Source: Amycolatopsis nalaikhensis
GTDB taxonomy: Bacteria > Actinomycetota > Actinomycetes > Mycobacteriales > Pseudonocardiaceae
Assembly: GCF_030264295.1 (NCBI RefSeq)
Contig: NZ_CP127173.1
Coordinates: 10,237,501 to 10,301,500 of the forward strand
Direction: 5' to 3'
DNA length: 64,000 nucleotides
The position numbers and the translations under genes were made by a program. Positions 15,214 to 24,935 of the stretch are shown here, in pieces. The notes below the pieces were generated by a model that was not told where the DNA came from, did not search any database, and was given only the letters and a program-made list of their open reading frames with translations. Numbering within the stretch: position 1 is the first letter of the stretch; each line of letters begins with the position of its first letter.

Positions 15214-16600
15214 CGGCGACCGGATCGTCATCGTCGGCGCGGGCGTCGCCGGGCTGCGTGCCGCGGAACGCCTGCGGGAACTGAACTTCGACGGCGAGAT
15301 CGTGCTCATCGGCGACGAAGCGCGGCGCCCGTACCACCGGCCGATGATTTCGAAGGCACTGGTGATGGGCACCGAACGGCCCAGCGACGTGGGCCTTTCG
15401 CACTACCTGCCCGACCTCGACGTGCACTGGCGCCTCGGCGCGCGCGTGATGCACCTGGACACCGTCGAGCGGGTCGTGCACCTGCCCGGCGGCGAATCCC
15501 TCTGGTACGACGGCCTGATCGCCGCGACCGGCGTCTACCCGCGGCACCTGCCCGGGGCTCCGCGCCACGACCCGCGGGTGCGGATCCTGCGCACGGTCGA
15601 GGATTCGATGGCCGTGCGGCGCTGCCTGCACGCCAGCAAGAAGCCGGCCGTCGTGATCGGCGCGGGCTTGATCGGCAACGAGTTCGCCGCGAGCATGCGG
15701 CACATCGGCCGCGACGTCACGCTGGTCGGGCACGCGAAAGCGCCGTTGCACCGCTTCGGCGACCGCGTCTCGAGCGGCATCGTCGAGGCGCACCACGAGC
15801 ACCGCGCGAAGCTGGCGATGAAGAGCGAAGTGCGGCACTGGATCAGCACGAAGGACACCGTCGGGCTGCACCTGACGAACAACCAGCTGCTGGTCGCCAG
15901 CGTCGTCGTGCTCGCCATCGGCAGCGTCCCGTCGGTGGACTGGATGCGCGGCTCCGGCCTCGACATCAGCGACGGCGTGCTCTGCGACGCGAAGCTGTTC
16001 GCCGAGGGCGCTTCCGACGTCGTCGTCGCCGGGGACATCGCGCGCTGGCCGAACCTGCGCTTCGACGAGACCCCGCGGCGGGTCGAGCACTGGATCAACG
16101 CCGTCGAGTCGGCCCGGCACGCGGCCGAGAACCTGCTGATGGGCCACTCGAGCGCGAAGCCGTTCACCCCGCTCCCCCGCGCCTGGTCGACGTTGTACGA
16201 CACGCGGCTGCAGATGTGCGGGATGCCGTCGTTGGCCGAGGACACCGTGTCGCTGGCCGACGGCATCACCGGCTTCATCCGTGACGGGCGGCTCGTCGGC
16301 ATCTCCTCGTGGGACAAGCCGCGGGCGATGCTCGACTGGATGGCCGAGCTCGACCGCCGTCTCCCGGCGCCGGACTACGTGCCCGAGCCGGAGCCGGCGC
16401 CCGCGGTGCCCGAGGTCGAGCCGTCGCTGGCCGCGCTGTCGGCCGAGGTGCCGCCGGAGTTCGAGAGCGGCTTCGACCAGCAGGCCTTCGAGCGCGAGTT
16501 CGCGAGCGAGTTCGCCAACGACATCCCGACGACGGCCTTCCCCGCCCAGTCGCTGCCGGTGGCGGCCCTGCCGACGATGGCCATCCCGATGGGGAGGTAG
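15206..16600 (+). CDS. FAD-dependent ferredoxin reductase-like oxidoreductase with long acidic/Pro-rich tail
   Basis: The 464-residue protein starts with the FAD Rossmann motif Val-Ile-Val-Gly-Ala-Gly-Val-Ala-Gly-Leu and has a second nucleotide motif Val-Val-Ile-Gly-Ala-Gly-Leu-Ile-Gly-Asn near residue 150 for NAD(P)H. Val-Val-Val-Ala-Gly-Asp-Ile-Ala near 280 is the second FAD contact. The enzyme body ends near residue 390; a tail of about 70 residues rich in Pro, Glu and Phe follows and is unusual. It should pass electrons from NAD(P)H to the ferredoxin encoded just upstream. Confidence 0.88.
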   Translation: MADGDRIVIVGAGVAGLRAAERLRELNFDGEIVLIGDEARRPYHRPMISKALVMGTERPSDVGLSHYLPDLDVHWRLGARVMHLDTVERVVHLPGGESLWYDGLIAATGVYPRHLPGAPRHDPRVRILRTVEDSMAVRRCLHASKKPAVVIGAGLIGNEFAASMRHIGRDVTLVGHAKAPLHRFGDRVSSGIVEAHHEHRAKLAMKSEVRHWISTKDTVGLHLTNNQLLVASVVVLAIGSVPSVDWMRGSGLDISDGVLCDAKLFAEGASDVVVAGDIARWPNLRFDETPRRVEHWINAVESARHAAENLLMGHSSAKPFTPLPRAWSTLYDTRLQMCGMPSLAEDTVSLADGITGFIRDGRLVGISSWDKPRAMLDWMAELDRRLPAPDYVPEPEPAPAVPEVEPSLAALSAEVPPEFESGFDQQAFEREFASEFANDIPTTAFPAQSLPVAALPTMAIPMGR

Positions 16601-16642
16601 AGAAGCCGGGACGGGGCTGCGCGCGGCGGCCACCGTCCCTCG

Positions 16643-16686
16643 CCGGTCACCACGCCCCCTCCGCGGCTGGGCGGTGTGGTGACCGG
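16643..16686. repeat. inverted repeat in the 16601-16967 intergenic region
   Basis: CCGGTCACCAC (16643-16653) pairs with GTGGTGACCGG (16676-16686) across a 22-base loop. It lies just past the reductase operon in a 367-base gap that otherwise holds two terminator-like hairpins and no gene. Confidence 0.45.
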
Positions 16687-16746
16687 CCCCCAGCGTCCCC
16701 CTGCCCGCCTCGCGTGGTCGACCGAGCGCCCGGCGGGCCTGGAGAG

Positions 16747-16783
16747 GGCCATCCCGAGGGAACCCGACGCCTTCGGGATGGCC
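16747..16783 (+). terminator. terminator-like hairpin downstream of redox operon
   Basis: GGCCATCCCGA (16747-16757) pairs with TCGGGATGGCC (16773-16783), eleven base pairs with a 15-base loop, followed by TTCTTCC. It is 147 bases after the reductase stop and is the best terminator candidate for that operon. Confidence 0.5.
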
Positions 16784-16930
16784 TTCTTCCGGCACACCGG
16801 GCGGGGGCCCGGGGTCGAGCGCCGCGGCGGGACTACCCGCCGGGGCGTGCGGGCCGTGGGGTCTTCGCGGCGGAAGGGTATGCCGCCGCGAGGGCTGCAC
16901 GGTCCGCGGTCGGGGTTGCACCGGTGCGAG

Positions 16931-16965
16931 GCCGTCCCGGGGGAAACGGGAGCCCCCGGGACGGC
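16931..16965. terminator. strong hairpin just past MFS stop codon
   Basis: Thirteen-base arms (16931-16943 and 16953-16965) with a nine-base loop lie two bases beyond the stop codon of the MFS gene on the minus strand, followed on the plus strand by TTT. Symmetry allows it to act in both directions between the convergent operons. Confidence 0.7.
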
Positions 16966-16967
16966 TT

Positions 16968-18410
16968 TCACCCCGCGCGCCGGGACACCCGCGACTCCGC
17001 CACGACGAACGCGCCGAGCACGAGCACGGCGATCCCGACCACGCGCAACCCGGCGTCTGCGCCCGAGACGAACGCCGTGACGACGTCGGGCGCGTGCCCG
17101 GCCCGGGCGACGGCTTCGGCGACCGTGTGCGCCCCGCGCGCTTCGGACGGGAGTGCTTCGGCGAACTTCGCGGTCAGCACCGTGCCGATGACGGCGACGC
17201 CGAGCGCGCTGCCGAACTCCCGCGTCGTGGCCTGCAGCCCGGTGCCCACGCCCGCCTGCGACGGCGGCAGCGAACCGGCGATGACACCCGACAGCGTCGG
17301 CAGCGCCAGCGTCACCCCGATCCCGGTCACCACGAGCCACGCCGCGTAGACCGCGTACGGCGTTTGGATGTCGCTTGTGGACAGTCCGAGCAGGCCGCCG
17401 CCGACGAAGGCGAACGCGAGCGCGACGGTGGTGTCGAGGCCGATGCGCCGGGACAACGGCCCGGCGTGGCGTCCGCCGAGGATGATCGGGACGGTCAGCG
17501 GGATGATCCCGAGCCCGGTGCCCAGCACGCCGAACCCCTTGGCGTACTGGAGGAACGACGCGTTGACGTAGAAGAGCGCGAACATGCCGAAGAACACCGC
17601 CGTCATGCCGAGGCAGGCGCTGCGCAGGCCCGAGATCCGGAACAGCCGGGGGTCGAGCAGCGGGTGTTCGGACTTGAGCTCCCGGAGGACCCAGGCGGTG
17701 AACAGCACGGCGGCCGCGGCGAAGCCGATCACGACGACCGCACTCCCCCAGCCCGCTTCGGGTCCTTGGACGATCCCGACGAGCAGAGCGACCGAGGCAC
17801 CGACGAGCAGCACCGCGGCCACCGGGTCGAGCCGCCGGTCGTGGCGCGCCGACACGGGCGCGATCCGGGCCACCAGCGCGGCTTCGACGAGCGCGACCGG
17901 CACGGCGGCGGCGAACAGCCAGCGCCACGACCCGCCGGCCAGGACCACCCCGCCACCGACGTTGCCGACGACGCCACCGATGCCGGTCATCGACGCCCAG
18001 GTGGCGATCGTCGCGGGCTTCCGGTGCGCGGGCACGGCGTGCAGCAGGACGGCGAGGGAGTTGGGCAGCACGGCGGCGGCGCCGAGCCCGGTGAGCGCGC
18101 GGCCCGCGAGCAGGAGGACGACGTCCGGCGCGACGGCCGACAGCAGCGCACCCGCCGCGACCAGCCCGAGCCCGGCGAGCAGGACGCCCTTGCGGCCGAA
18201 CCGGTCGCCCGCGGCGCCGCCGGGGATGACGAGGCAGGCGAAGACGATGACGTAGGTGTCGACGATCCAGACCAGCGTGGCCGCGGACGGGTGCAGCGCG
18301 CTCGCGGCGAGCATCGGGACGGCGAGGTTGACCGCCGCGACCAGGCCGACCACGAGCACGACGCAGGCGCACACGACCGGGAGCAGGCCGCGGTGTTCGT
18401 TGAGATCCAT
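16968..18410 (-). CDS. MFS efflux transporter, DHA2 type (14 helices)
   Basis: The 480-residue protein has the MFS loop Gly-Asp-Arg-Phe-Gly-Arg-Lys-Gly between helices 2 and 3 and the drug-export motif region Leu-Thr-Gly-Leu-Gly-Ala-Ala-Ala-Val-Leu-Pro-Asn-Ser. About 14 hydrophobic segments fit the DHA2 group of proton-driven drug exporters. It is divergent from a LysR regulator 75 bases away, so export of a ligand sensed by that regulator is likely. Substrate unknown. Confidence 0.88.
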   Translation of the reverse strand: MDLNEHRGLLPVVCACVVLVVGLVAAVNLAVPMLAASALHPSAATLVWIVDTYVIVFACLVIPGGAAGDRFGRKGVLLAGLGLVAAGALLSAVAPDVVLLLAGRALTGLGAAAVLPNSLAVLLHAVPAHRKPATIATWASMTGIGGVVGNVGGGVVLAGGSWRWLFAAAVPVALVEAALVARIAPVSARHDRRLDPVAAVLLVGASVALLVGIVQGPEAGWGSAVVVIGFAAAAVLFTAWVLRELKSEHPLLDPRLFRISGLRSACLGMTAVFFGMFALFYVNASFLQYAKGFGVLGTGLGIIPLTVPIILGGRHAGPLSRRIGLDTTVALAFAFVGGGLLGLSTSDIQTPYAVYAAWLVVTGIGVTLALPTLSGVIAGSLPPSQAGVGTGLQATTREFGSALGVAVIGTVLTAKFAEALPSEARGAHTVAEAVARAGHAPDVVTAFVSGADAGLRVVGIAVLVLGAFVVAESRVSRRAG

Positions 18411-18468
18411 TCACCCGACGCTATTGCCGGTCTCTGTGGTCGTGCCACGCAACTTCGGCAGGGCTTGT

Positions 18469-18483
18469 TTGCGTACGATGCAA
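18469..18483. promoter_or_regulatory. LysR-type box between MFS and LysR genes
   Basis: TTGCGTACGATGCAA has four-base inverted arms and fits the T-N11-A rule for LysR-type regulators. It ends two bases before the LysR start codon and lies 59 bases from the MFS start, so it could mediate autorepression and pump control. Confidence 0.5.
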
Positions 18484-18485
18484 GT

Positions 18486-19364
18486 GTGGATCTGAACCTG
18501 CTGCGCGTCTTCGACGCCTTGTTGCGCGAGGGCAGTGTCACGGCCGCGGCCGAGCGCCTGAACCTGTCGATCCCGGCGACGAGCCGGGCACTGGGCAGGC
18601 TGCGGCGGGCGATGAACGACCCGATCCTGGTCCGCGCGGGCCGCGGGATGACGCCGACGCCGTTCGCCCTGCGGACGGCACCGCGCGTGCGATCGCTGCT
18701 GGAGGAGGCGTCGGCGCTGATCAGCACCGAGGTGGCGATCGCCGACCTCGAGCGCACGTTCACGATCCGCATCAACGACGGCGTGGCGGCCACCCTGGCG
18801 ACGGCGGCGGCCGAAGCGACGGCGGCGGCCGCCCCGGGGGTGACGCTGCGTTTCGTCGCGGAGGGCACGGAGAGCGTGGAGGCCCTGCGCGACGGCTCGA
18901 TCGACCTGGACATCGGCGTCGGCGAGCACGCGGCGCCCGACATCCGCGGCACGGTGCTCTACCGCGAGCGCCTGGTCGCGGCGGTGCGCGCGGACAGCCC
19001 GCTGGGCCGGCACCGCCGTCCGACGCTGGCGCAGCTGTGCCGTCACCCGCACGTGTCGGCCTCCCGCCGCGGCCGCGCCCGCGGGCCGCTGGACGAGGTG
19101 CTCGCGGCGGAGGGGTTGCACCGGCACGTGGCCGCGGTGGTGCCGACGGCGGCGGTGGCCGTGCTGGTGGTCGCGTCCAGCCCGTACGTCGGGTTGCTGC
19201 CCCAGCGCCTGGCCGAGCAGTACGCCGAGCCGCTCGGCCTGCGGTGGTTCCCGGTCCCGGCGGAGCTGCCGGAGGTGGAGGTCAGGCTGTCGTGGCACGC
19301 ACGGCTCGACGCGGACCCGGCCCAGCAGTGGCTGCGCACGACGATCACCGACGCGCTCGGCTGA
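18486..19364 (+). CDS. LysR-family transcriptional regulator
   Basis: GTG 18486 gives the standard N-terminus Asp-Leu-Asn-Leu-Leu-Arg-Val-Phe-Asp-Ala-Leu with the winged helix-turn-helix at about 15-60 (Thr-Ala-Ala-Ala-Glu-Arg-Leu-Asn-Leu-Ser-Ile-Pro-Ala-Thr-Ser-Arg-Ala). The 292-residue length is typical, with the effector-binding domain at about 90-290. It is divergent from the DHA2 pump gene and probably regulates it. The longer open frame upstream is an antisense shadow of the pump. Confidence 0.9.
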   Translation: MDLNLLRVFDALLREGSVTAAAERLNLSIPATSRALGRLRRAMNDPILVRAGRGMTPTPFALRTAPRVRSLLEEASALISTEVAIADLERTFTIRINDGVAATLATAAAEATAAAAPGVTLRFVAEGTESVEALRDGSIDLDIGVGEHAAPDIRGTVLYRERLVAAVRADSPLGRHRRPTLAQLCRHPHVSASRRGRARGPLDEVLAAEGLHRHVAAVVPTAAVAVLVVASSPYVGLLPQRLAEQYAEPLGLRWFPVPAELPEVEVRLSWHARLDADPAQQWLRTTITDALG

Positions 19365-19437
19365 CCCGGGCGCCGCGGCCCTGCCGACGCGCGCCCGCCC
19401 GCAACGAGCCCCGCGGCCGGCTGGTCCCCGAGCGGCC

Positions 19438-19526
19438 GAGCGCCCCAATGTGGCCTTGGTTGCGTCACACGCACCGAAGGCCGCCTTGGTTGCGTCAGAC
19501 GCACCGAAGGCCACATTGGGGCGCTC
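19438..19526. repeat. intergenic cruciform repeat, family A, copy 1
   Basis: Outer arms GAGCGCCCCAATGTGGCCTT (19438-19457) and its complement (19507-19526) enclose AAGGCCGCCTT and two TTGCGTC..ACGCACC-type small hairpins. The unit lies between the LysR gene end and the AraC gene. Related copies occur at 24757-24845, 48517-48656 and 55842-57015 (split). Confidence 0.85.
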
Positions 19527-19585
19527 CCCCGACCGGGCGGACCGAGCGCACCCGCGGAGACCCTCCCGTGTGGCACGATTCATGC

Positions 19586-20029
19586 GTGACCAGCACCGCC
19601 GCCACGGCGCAGTACCTCCGCGACCTCGCGTTGCTGCGCCGCGTCCGGGATCGGATCGACCGGGAGTACGCCCAGCCGCTCGATGTCGACGCGCTCGCCA
19701 AAGGTGTGAACATGTCCGCCGGGCACCTCAGCCGCCAGTTTCGCAAGGCCTACGGAGAGTCACCGTATTCGTACCTGATGACCCGGCGGATCGAACGGGC
19801 GATGGCCCTGCTGCGCAAGGGCGAGCTGAGCGTCACCGAGGTCTGCTTCACCGTCGGGTTCTCGTCGCTCGGCACCTTCAGCACGCGGTTCGCCGAGCTG
19901 GTGGGCATGCCGCCGAGCGTCTACCGCGAGCAGCAGGCCGAGGCCACGCTCGGGATGCCGCCGTGCGTCGCCAAGCAGGTCACCAGACCGATCAGGAATC
20001 GAGAAGCACGACCGCAGGCGCACACCTAG
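19586..20029 (+). CDS. AraC-family regulator, DNA-binding domain only
   Basis: The 147-residue protein (GTG 19586) has the two helix-turn-helix motifs of AraC: Val-Asp-Ala-Leu-Ala-Lys-Gly-Val-Asn-Met-Ser-Ala-Gly-His-Leu-Ser-Arg-Gln-Phe and Ser-Val-Thr-Glu-Val-Cys-Phe-Thr-Val-Gly-Phe-Ser-Ser. No sensory domain is present, which is common for AraC genes placed before a glyoxalase-type gene. Only 10 bases separate it from the VOC gene. A truncated paralogue lies at 21667-21924 before a second VOC gene, so the pair has been duplicated. Confidence 0.88.
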   Translation: MTSTAATAQYLRDLALLRRVRDRIDREYAQPLDVDALAKGVNMSAGHLSRQFRKAYGESPYSYLMTRRIERAMALLRKGELSVTEVCFTVGFSSLGTFSTRFAELVGMPPSVYREQQAEATLGMPPCVAKQVTRPIRNREARPQAHT

Positions 20030-20032
20030 GGT
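19989..20032 (+). promoter_or_regulatory. conserved element and -10 box before first VOC gene
   Basis: CGATCAGGAATCGAGAAGC (19989-20007) is identical to 21878-21896 before the second VOC gene. A -10-like TAGGGT (20027-20032) follows after 19 bases, 8 bases before the VOC start codon. The element lies inside the end of the AraC coding region. The identity between two otherwise diverged copies suggests a shared promoter or operator, leading to a nearly leaderless transcript. Confidence 0.5.
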
Positions 20033-20039
20033 GACGGCC

Positions 20040-20450
20040 ATGGACGTCACCATTCACTCGAGCTTCCTCCCGCACACCGACCCCGAAGCGTCGCTCGCCT
20101 TCTACCGCGACCTGCTCGGCTTCGAGGTCCGGATGAACGTCAAGTACGGCGACATGGCCTGGATCACCGTCGGCCCGCCGAACCAGCCCGACACCGCGAT
20201 CGTGCTGGCGCCGGCGACCGCGACGCCCGGCCTCACCGACGACGAGCGCCGCACCATCACCGAGATGATGGCCAAGGGCACCTACGCGAGCATCAACCTC
20301 GCCACCAAGGACCTCGACGCCCTCTTCACCAAGCTCAAGGACGGCAACGCCGAGGTCGTCCAGGAGCCGGTCGAGCAGCCCTACGGCGTCCGCGACTGCT
20401 CCTTCCGCGACCCCGCCGGCAACCTCCTGCGCATCCAGGAGCTGCGCTGA
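20040..20450 (+). CDS. VOC-family (glyoxalase/bleomycin-resistance-like) protein
   Basis: A 136-residue single-domain protein with two beta-alpha-beta-beta-beta units (Ala-Phe-Tyr-Arg-Asp-Leu-Leu-Gly-Phe-Glu at about 20-30; Arg-Asp-Cys-Ser-Phe-Arg-Asp-Pro-Ala-Gly-Asn near the C-terminus). A Glu (Gln-Glu-Leu-Arg) stands in the usual metal position. ATG 20040 is preferred over GTG 20031. About two thirds identical by eye to the VOC protein at 21930. Such proteins may bind drugs or isomerise/oxidise small molecules; the exact role is unknown. Confidence 0.88.
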   Translation: MDVTIHSSFLPHTDPEASLAFYRDLLGFEVRMNVKYGDMAWITVGPPNQPDTAIVLAPATATPGLTDDERRTITEMMAKGTYASINLATKDLDALFTKLKDGNAEVVQEPVEQPYGVRDCSFRDPAGNLLRIQELR

Positions 20451-20479
20451 CCACGACCGCCCCGCTCAGCTACCGCGAG

Positions 20480-21676
20480 GTGCTGCGCGACCGGCGGGTC
20501 GCCGGGCTCCTGCTGGGGGACCTCCTGGCCAACGTCGGCACCGGCATGCTGCTCGTCGCCATGCCCGTGCAGACATTGTCGCTGCACGGTGCCGTCCCGA
20601 AGGCGATCGCCATCGGGCTCGTCGAGGCCGCGCCGTTCGTGCTGTCCACCGTGCTCGCGCTGGCCATCGGGCTCGGCCGGGTGCGGGTGCCGCCGCGCAC
20701 GCTGCTGGCCGCCGACTGCGTCCTGCGGTCGCTGACCTTCACCGCGCTCGGCGTCCTGGCCGTCACCGGCGCGCTCACCCTGCCGGTGCTCATCGCCGGG
20801 CTCCTCTTCGGCGCGACGTTCCGGCTGGCCGGGTCCAGCAGCCGACGTCTGCTCGCGACGTCGGCCGCGGGCGAGTCCGGGCGCTTCTCGGTCAACGGCC
20901 TGCTCGGGCTGAACACGACGTTCGCGCTCTACATCGCCGGGCCCGTGCTGGGCGGCGTGGTCGTCGCGACGGCGGGCGCGAGCCTCGCGCTCTTTCTCGA
21001 CGCCGCCGGGGCGCTGCTCCTGCTCGCGGCCACCCTCGCCTGCGTCCCGCAGCCCGCGCGGACCCCGGACCGGCCCGCCGGGTCGGGCTGGCGGATCCTG
21101 CGCCGCCGCCCGGTGGCCGCGCGGCTGCTCGTCGTCGAGTTCTTCTTCAACTTCCTCTACATGCCCATCGAAGTCGCGCTGCCGCTGTACGTGAGCGGGA
21201 CGCTGCACGCCGGCGCGTCCGGCCTCGGGCTGCTGTGGGGTGCGCTCGGAGTCGGCGCGTTCGCCGGCGCCGCGCTCGTCAACCAGCTCCGCACGCTGCC
21301 CCAGAAACCGTTGCTGGTGGCGATCATCGGCCTGTGGGCGCTGTGCCCGATCGGCCTCGCGCTCGTCGGCGACCTGACCGCGGCGCTGGTCGTGTTCGCC
21401 TTGGGCGGCCTGGTGTACGCGCCGTTCACGCCGGTCGCCTACAGCTTCCTCCAATCCGGACTGGCGCCCGGCGAACAACAGCAGGTCGTCACGCTGTGGA
21501 CGACCGGGTCCACGGTGGCCGCCCCGCTCGGCCTGGCGCTCGGCGGGCCGCTCATCGAACTGACCGGCAGCACCGGCGGGCTCGTGCTGTCCGGCGCGCT
21601 GACCCTCCTGCTGCTCCCGATCGCGGCCCGGGCGGTGCTCGGGCGCACACCGGAAGGGGACCTGCAATGTGCCTGA
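20480..21676 (+). CDS. MFS transporter (MFS_3 / exporter type)
   Basis: About 12 hydrophobic helices in 398 residues, with Gly-Leu-Leu-Leu-Gly-Asp-Leu-Leu-Ala-Asn-Val-Gly-Thr-Gly-Met at the first helix. I use GTG 20480, but the sequence Thr-Ala-Pro-Leu-Ser-Tyr-Arg-Glu upstream in the same frame looks like a real N-terminus and could start from a CTG overlapping the VOC stop. It likely exports a small molecule. It sits between two AraC-VOC copies in a block that ends with a UvrA-like ATPase. Confidence 0.85.
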   Translation: MLRDRRVAGLLLGDLLANVGTGMLLVAMPVQTLSLHGAVPKAIAIGLVEAAPFVLSTVLALAIGLGRVRVPPRTLLAADCVLRSLTFTALGVLAVTGALTLPVLIAGLLFGATFRLAGSSSRRLLATSAAGESGRFSVNGLLGLNTTFALYIAGPVLGGVVVATAGASLALFLDAAGALLLLAATLACVPQPARTPDRPAGSGWRILRRRPVAARLLVVEFFFNFLYMPIEVALPLYVSGTLHAGASGLGLLWGALGVGAFAGAALVNQLRTLPQKPLLVAIIGLWALCPIGLALVGDLTAALVVFALGGLVYAPFTPVAYSFLQSGLAPGEQQQVVTLWTTGSTVAAPLGLALGGPLIELTGSTGGLVLSGALTLLLLPIAARAVLGRTPEGDLQCA

Positions 21677-21924
21677 GCCTCGCCGCCGCCGCGCGGCAGC
21701 ACCTGCGCGAACTCGTGCTGCTGCGCCGGGTTCGCGACCGCATCGACGCCGATCCCGCGCGGCCGCTGGACATCGAGGCCTTCGCCCACAGCGTCGACCT
21801 GCCCGTCGCACTGTTCGTCCGCCGGTTCCGGGACGCCTACGGGCTTTCCCCGCACGGCTACCGGCGGGCCGTCGAAGCGATCAGGAATCGAGAAGCCTCC
21901 CCCGTGGCGCCGAAAGTAGCGTGA
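21667..21924 (+). CDS. truncated AraC-like protein (first helix-turn-helix only)
   Basis: Only 85 residues. They match the first half of the AraC protein at 19586: Glu-Leu-Val-Leu-Leu-Arg-Arg-Val-Arg-Asp-Arg-Ile-Asp, then Leu-Phe-Val-Arg-Arg-Phe-Arg-Asp-Ala-Tyr-Gly-Leu-Ser-Pro. The second helix-turn-helix is missing, yet the C-terminal Ile-Arg-Asn-Arg-Glu-Ala is kept, so an internal deletion of about 60 residues is the simplest history. It overlaps the MFS gene by 10 bases. Whether it still binds DNA is doubtful; it may remain because the shared promoter element is inside it. Confidence 0.7.
   Translation: MCLSLAAAARQHLRELVLLRRVRDRIDADPARPLDIEAFAHSVDLPVALFVRRFRDAYGLSPHGYRRAVEAIRNREASPVAPKVA
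21878..21922 (+). promoter_or_regulatory. second copy of the conserved VOC promoter element
   Basis: The same 19 bases as 19989-20007 recur at 21878-21896, followed after 20 bases by TAGCGT (21917-21922) and then the VOC start at 21930. Spacing is kept within one base between the two copies. Confidence 0.5.
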
Positions 21925-21929
21925 TTCCC

Positions 21930-22343
21930 ATGAACCTCACCATTCACCAGACCTTCCTCCCCCACCACGACCACAAGGCTTCGCTGGCCTTCTACCGCGA
22001 CACCCTCGGCTTCGAGGTGCGCAACGACGTCGACTACGGCGGCCAGCACTGGCTGACAATCGGCCTGCCCGGCCAGCCCGACACCTCGCTCGTCCTGCAG
22101 CCGACCGGCGCCGCGTACGGGCAGCTGTCCGACGAAGAACGCCGCACCATCACCGAAATGATGGCCAAGGGCACCTTCGCCGCGGTCAACCTGGCCACCG
22201 ACGACCTGGACGCCACCTTCGAACGGGTGCAGGCGGGCGACGCCGAAGTCGTCCAGGAACCGACCGACCAGCCGTGGGGCATCCGCGACTGCTCGTTCCG
22301 CGACCCCGCCGGAAACCTCGTCCGCATCCAAGAAGTGCGCTGA
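21930..22343 (+). CDS. VOC-family protein, paralogue of 20040-20450
   Basis: A 137-residue glyoxalase-fold protein with the same layout as the first copy: His-Lys-Ala-Ser-Leu-Ala-Phe-Tyr-Arg-Asp and the near-identical run Glu-Arg-Arg-Thr-Ile-Thr-Glu-Met-Met-Ala-Lys-Gly-Thr. The C-terminal Arg-Asp-Cys-Ser-Phe-Arg-Asp-Pro-Ala-Gly-Asn is also shared. It is followed 25 bases later by a UvrA-like ATPase gene, so it may act in the same resistance function. Confidence 0.88.
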   Translation: MNLTIHQTFLPHHDHKASLAFYRDTLGFEVRNDVDYGGQHWLTIGLPGQPDTSLVLQPTGAAYGQLSDEERRTITEMMAKGTFAAVNLATDDLDATFERVQAGDAEVVQEPTDQPWGIRDCSFRDPAGNLVRIQEVR

Positions 22344-22368
22344 CCCGAACCGAAGCTGGAGTACCCCG

Positions 22369-24753
<2,385 letters not shown>

Positions 24754-24756
24754 CCC

Positions 24757-24845
24757 GAGCGCCCCAATGTGGCCTTGGTTGCGTCTTGCGCACCGAAGGC
24801 CGCCTTGGTTGCGTCTGACGCACCGAAGGCCACATTGGGGCGCTC
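24757..24845. repeat. intergenic cruciform repeat, family A, copy 2
   Basis: An almost exact copy of 19438-19526, starting four bases after the UvrA-like stop codon. Its position directly after a stop codon suggests a terminator role. Confidence 0.85.
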
Positions 24846-24935
24846 CATACCAGGGTGACCGGTAGGGCTGGCCCCCGGAAAGTGCCGGAGGCGAGCAGGA
24901 TTCCGGGCACGGTCGCCGCCGCGAAGACTCGGGTG

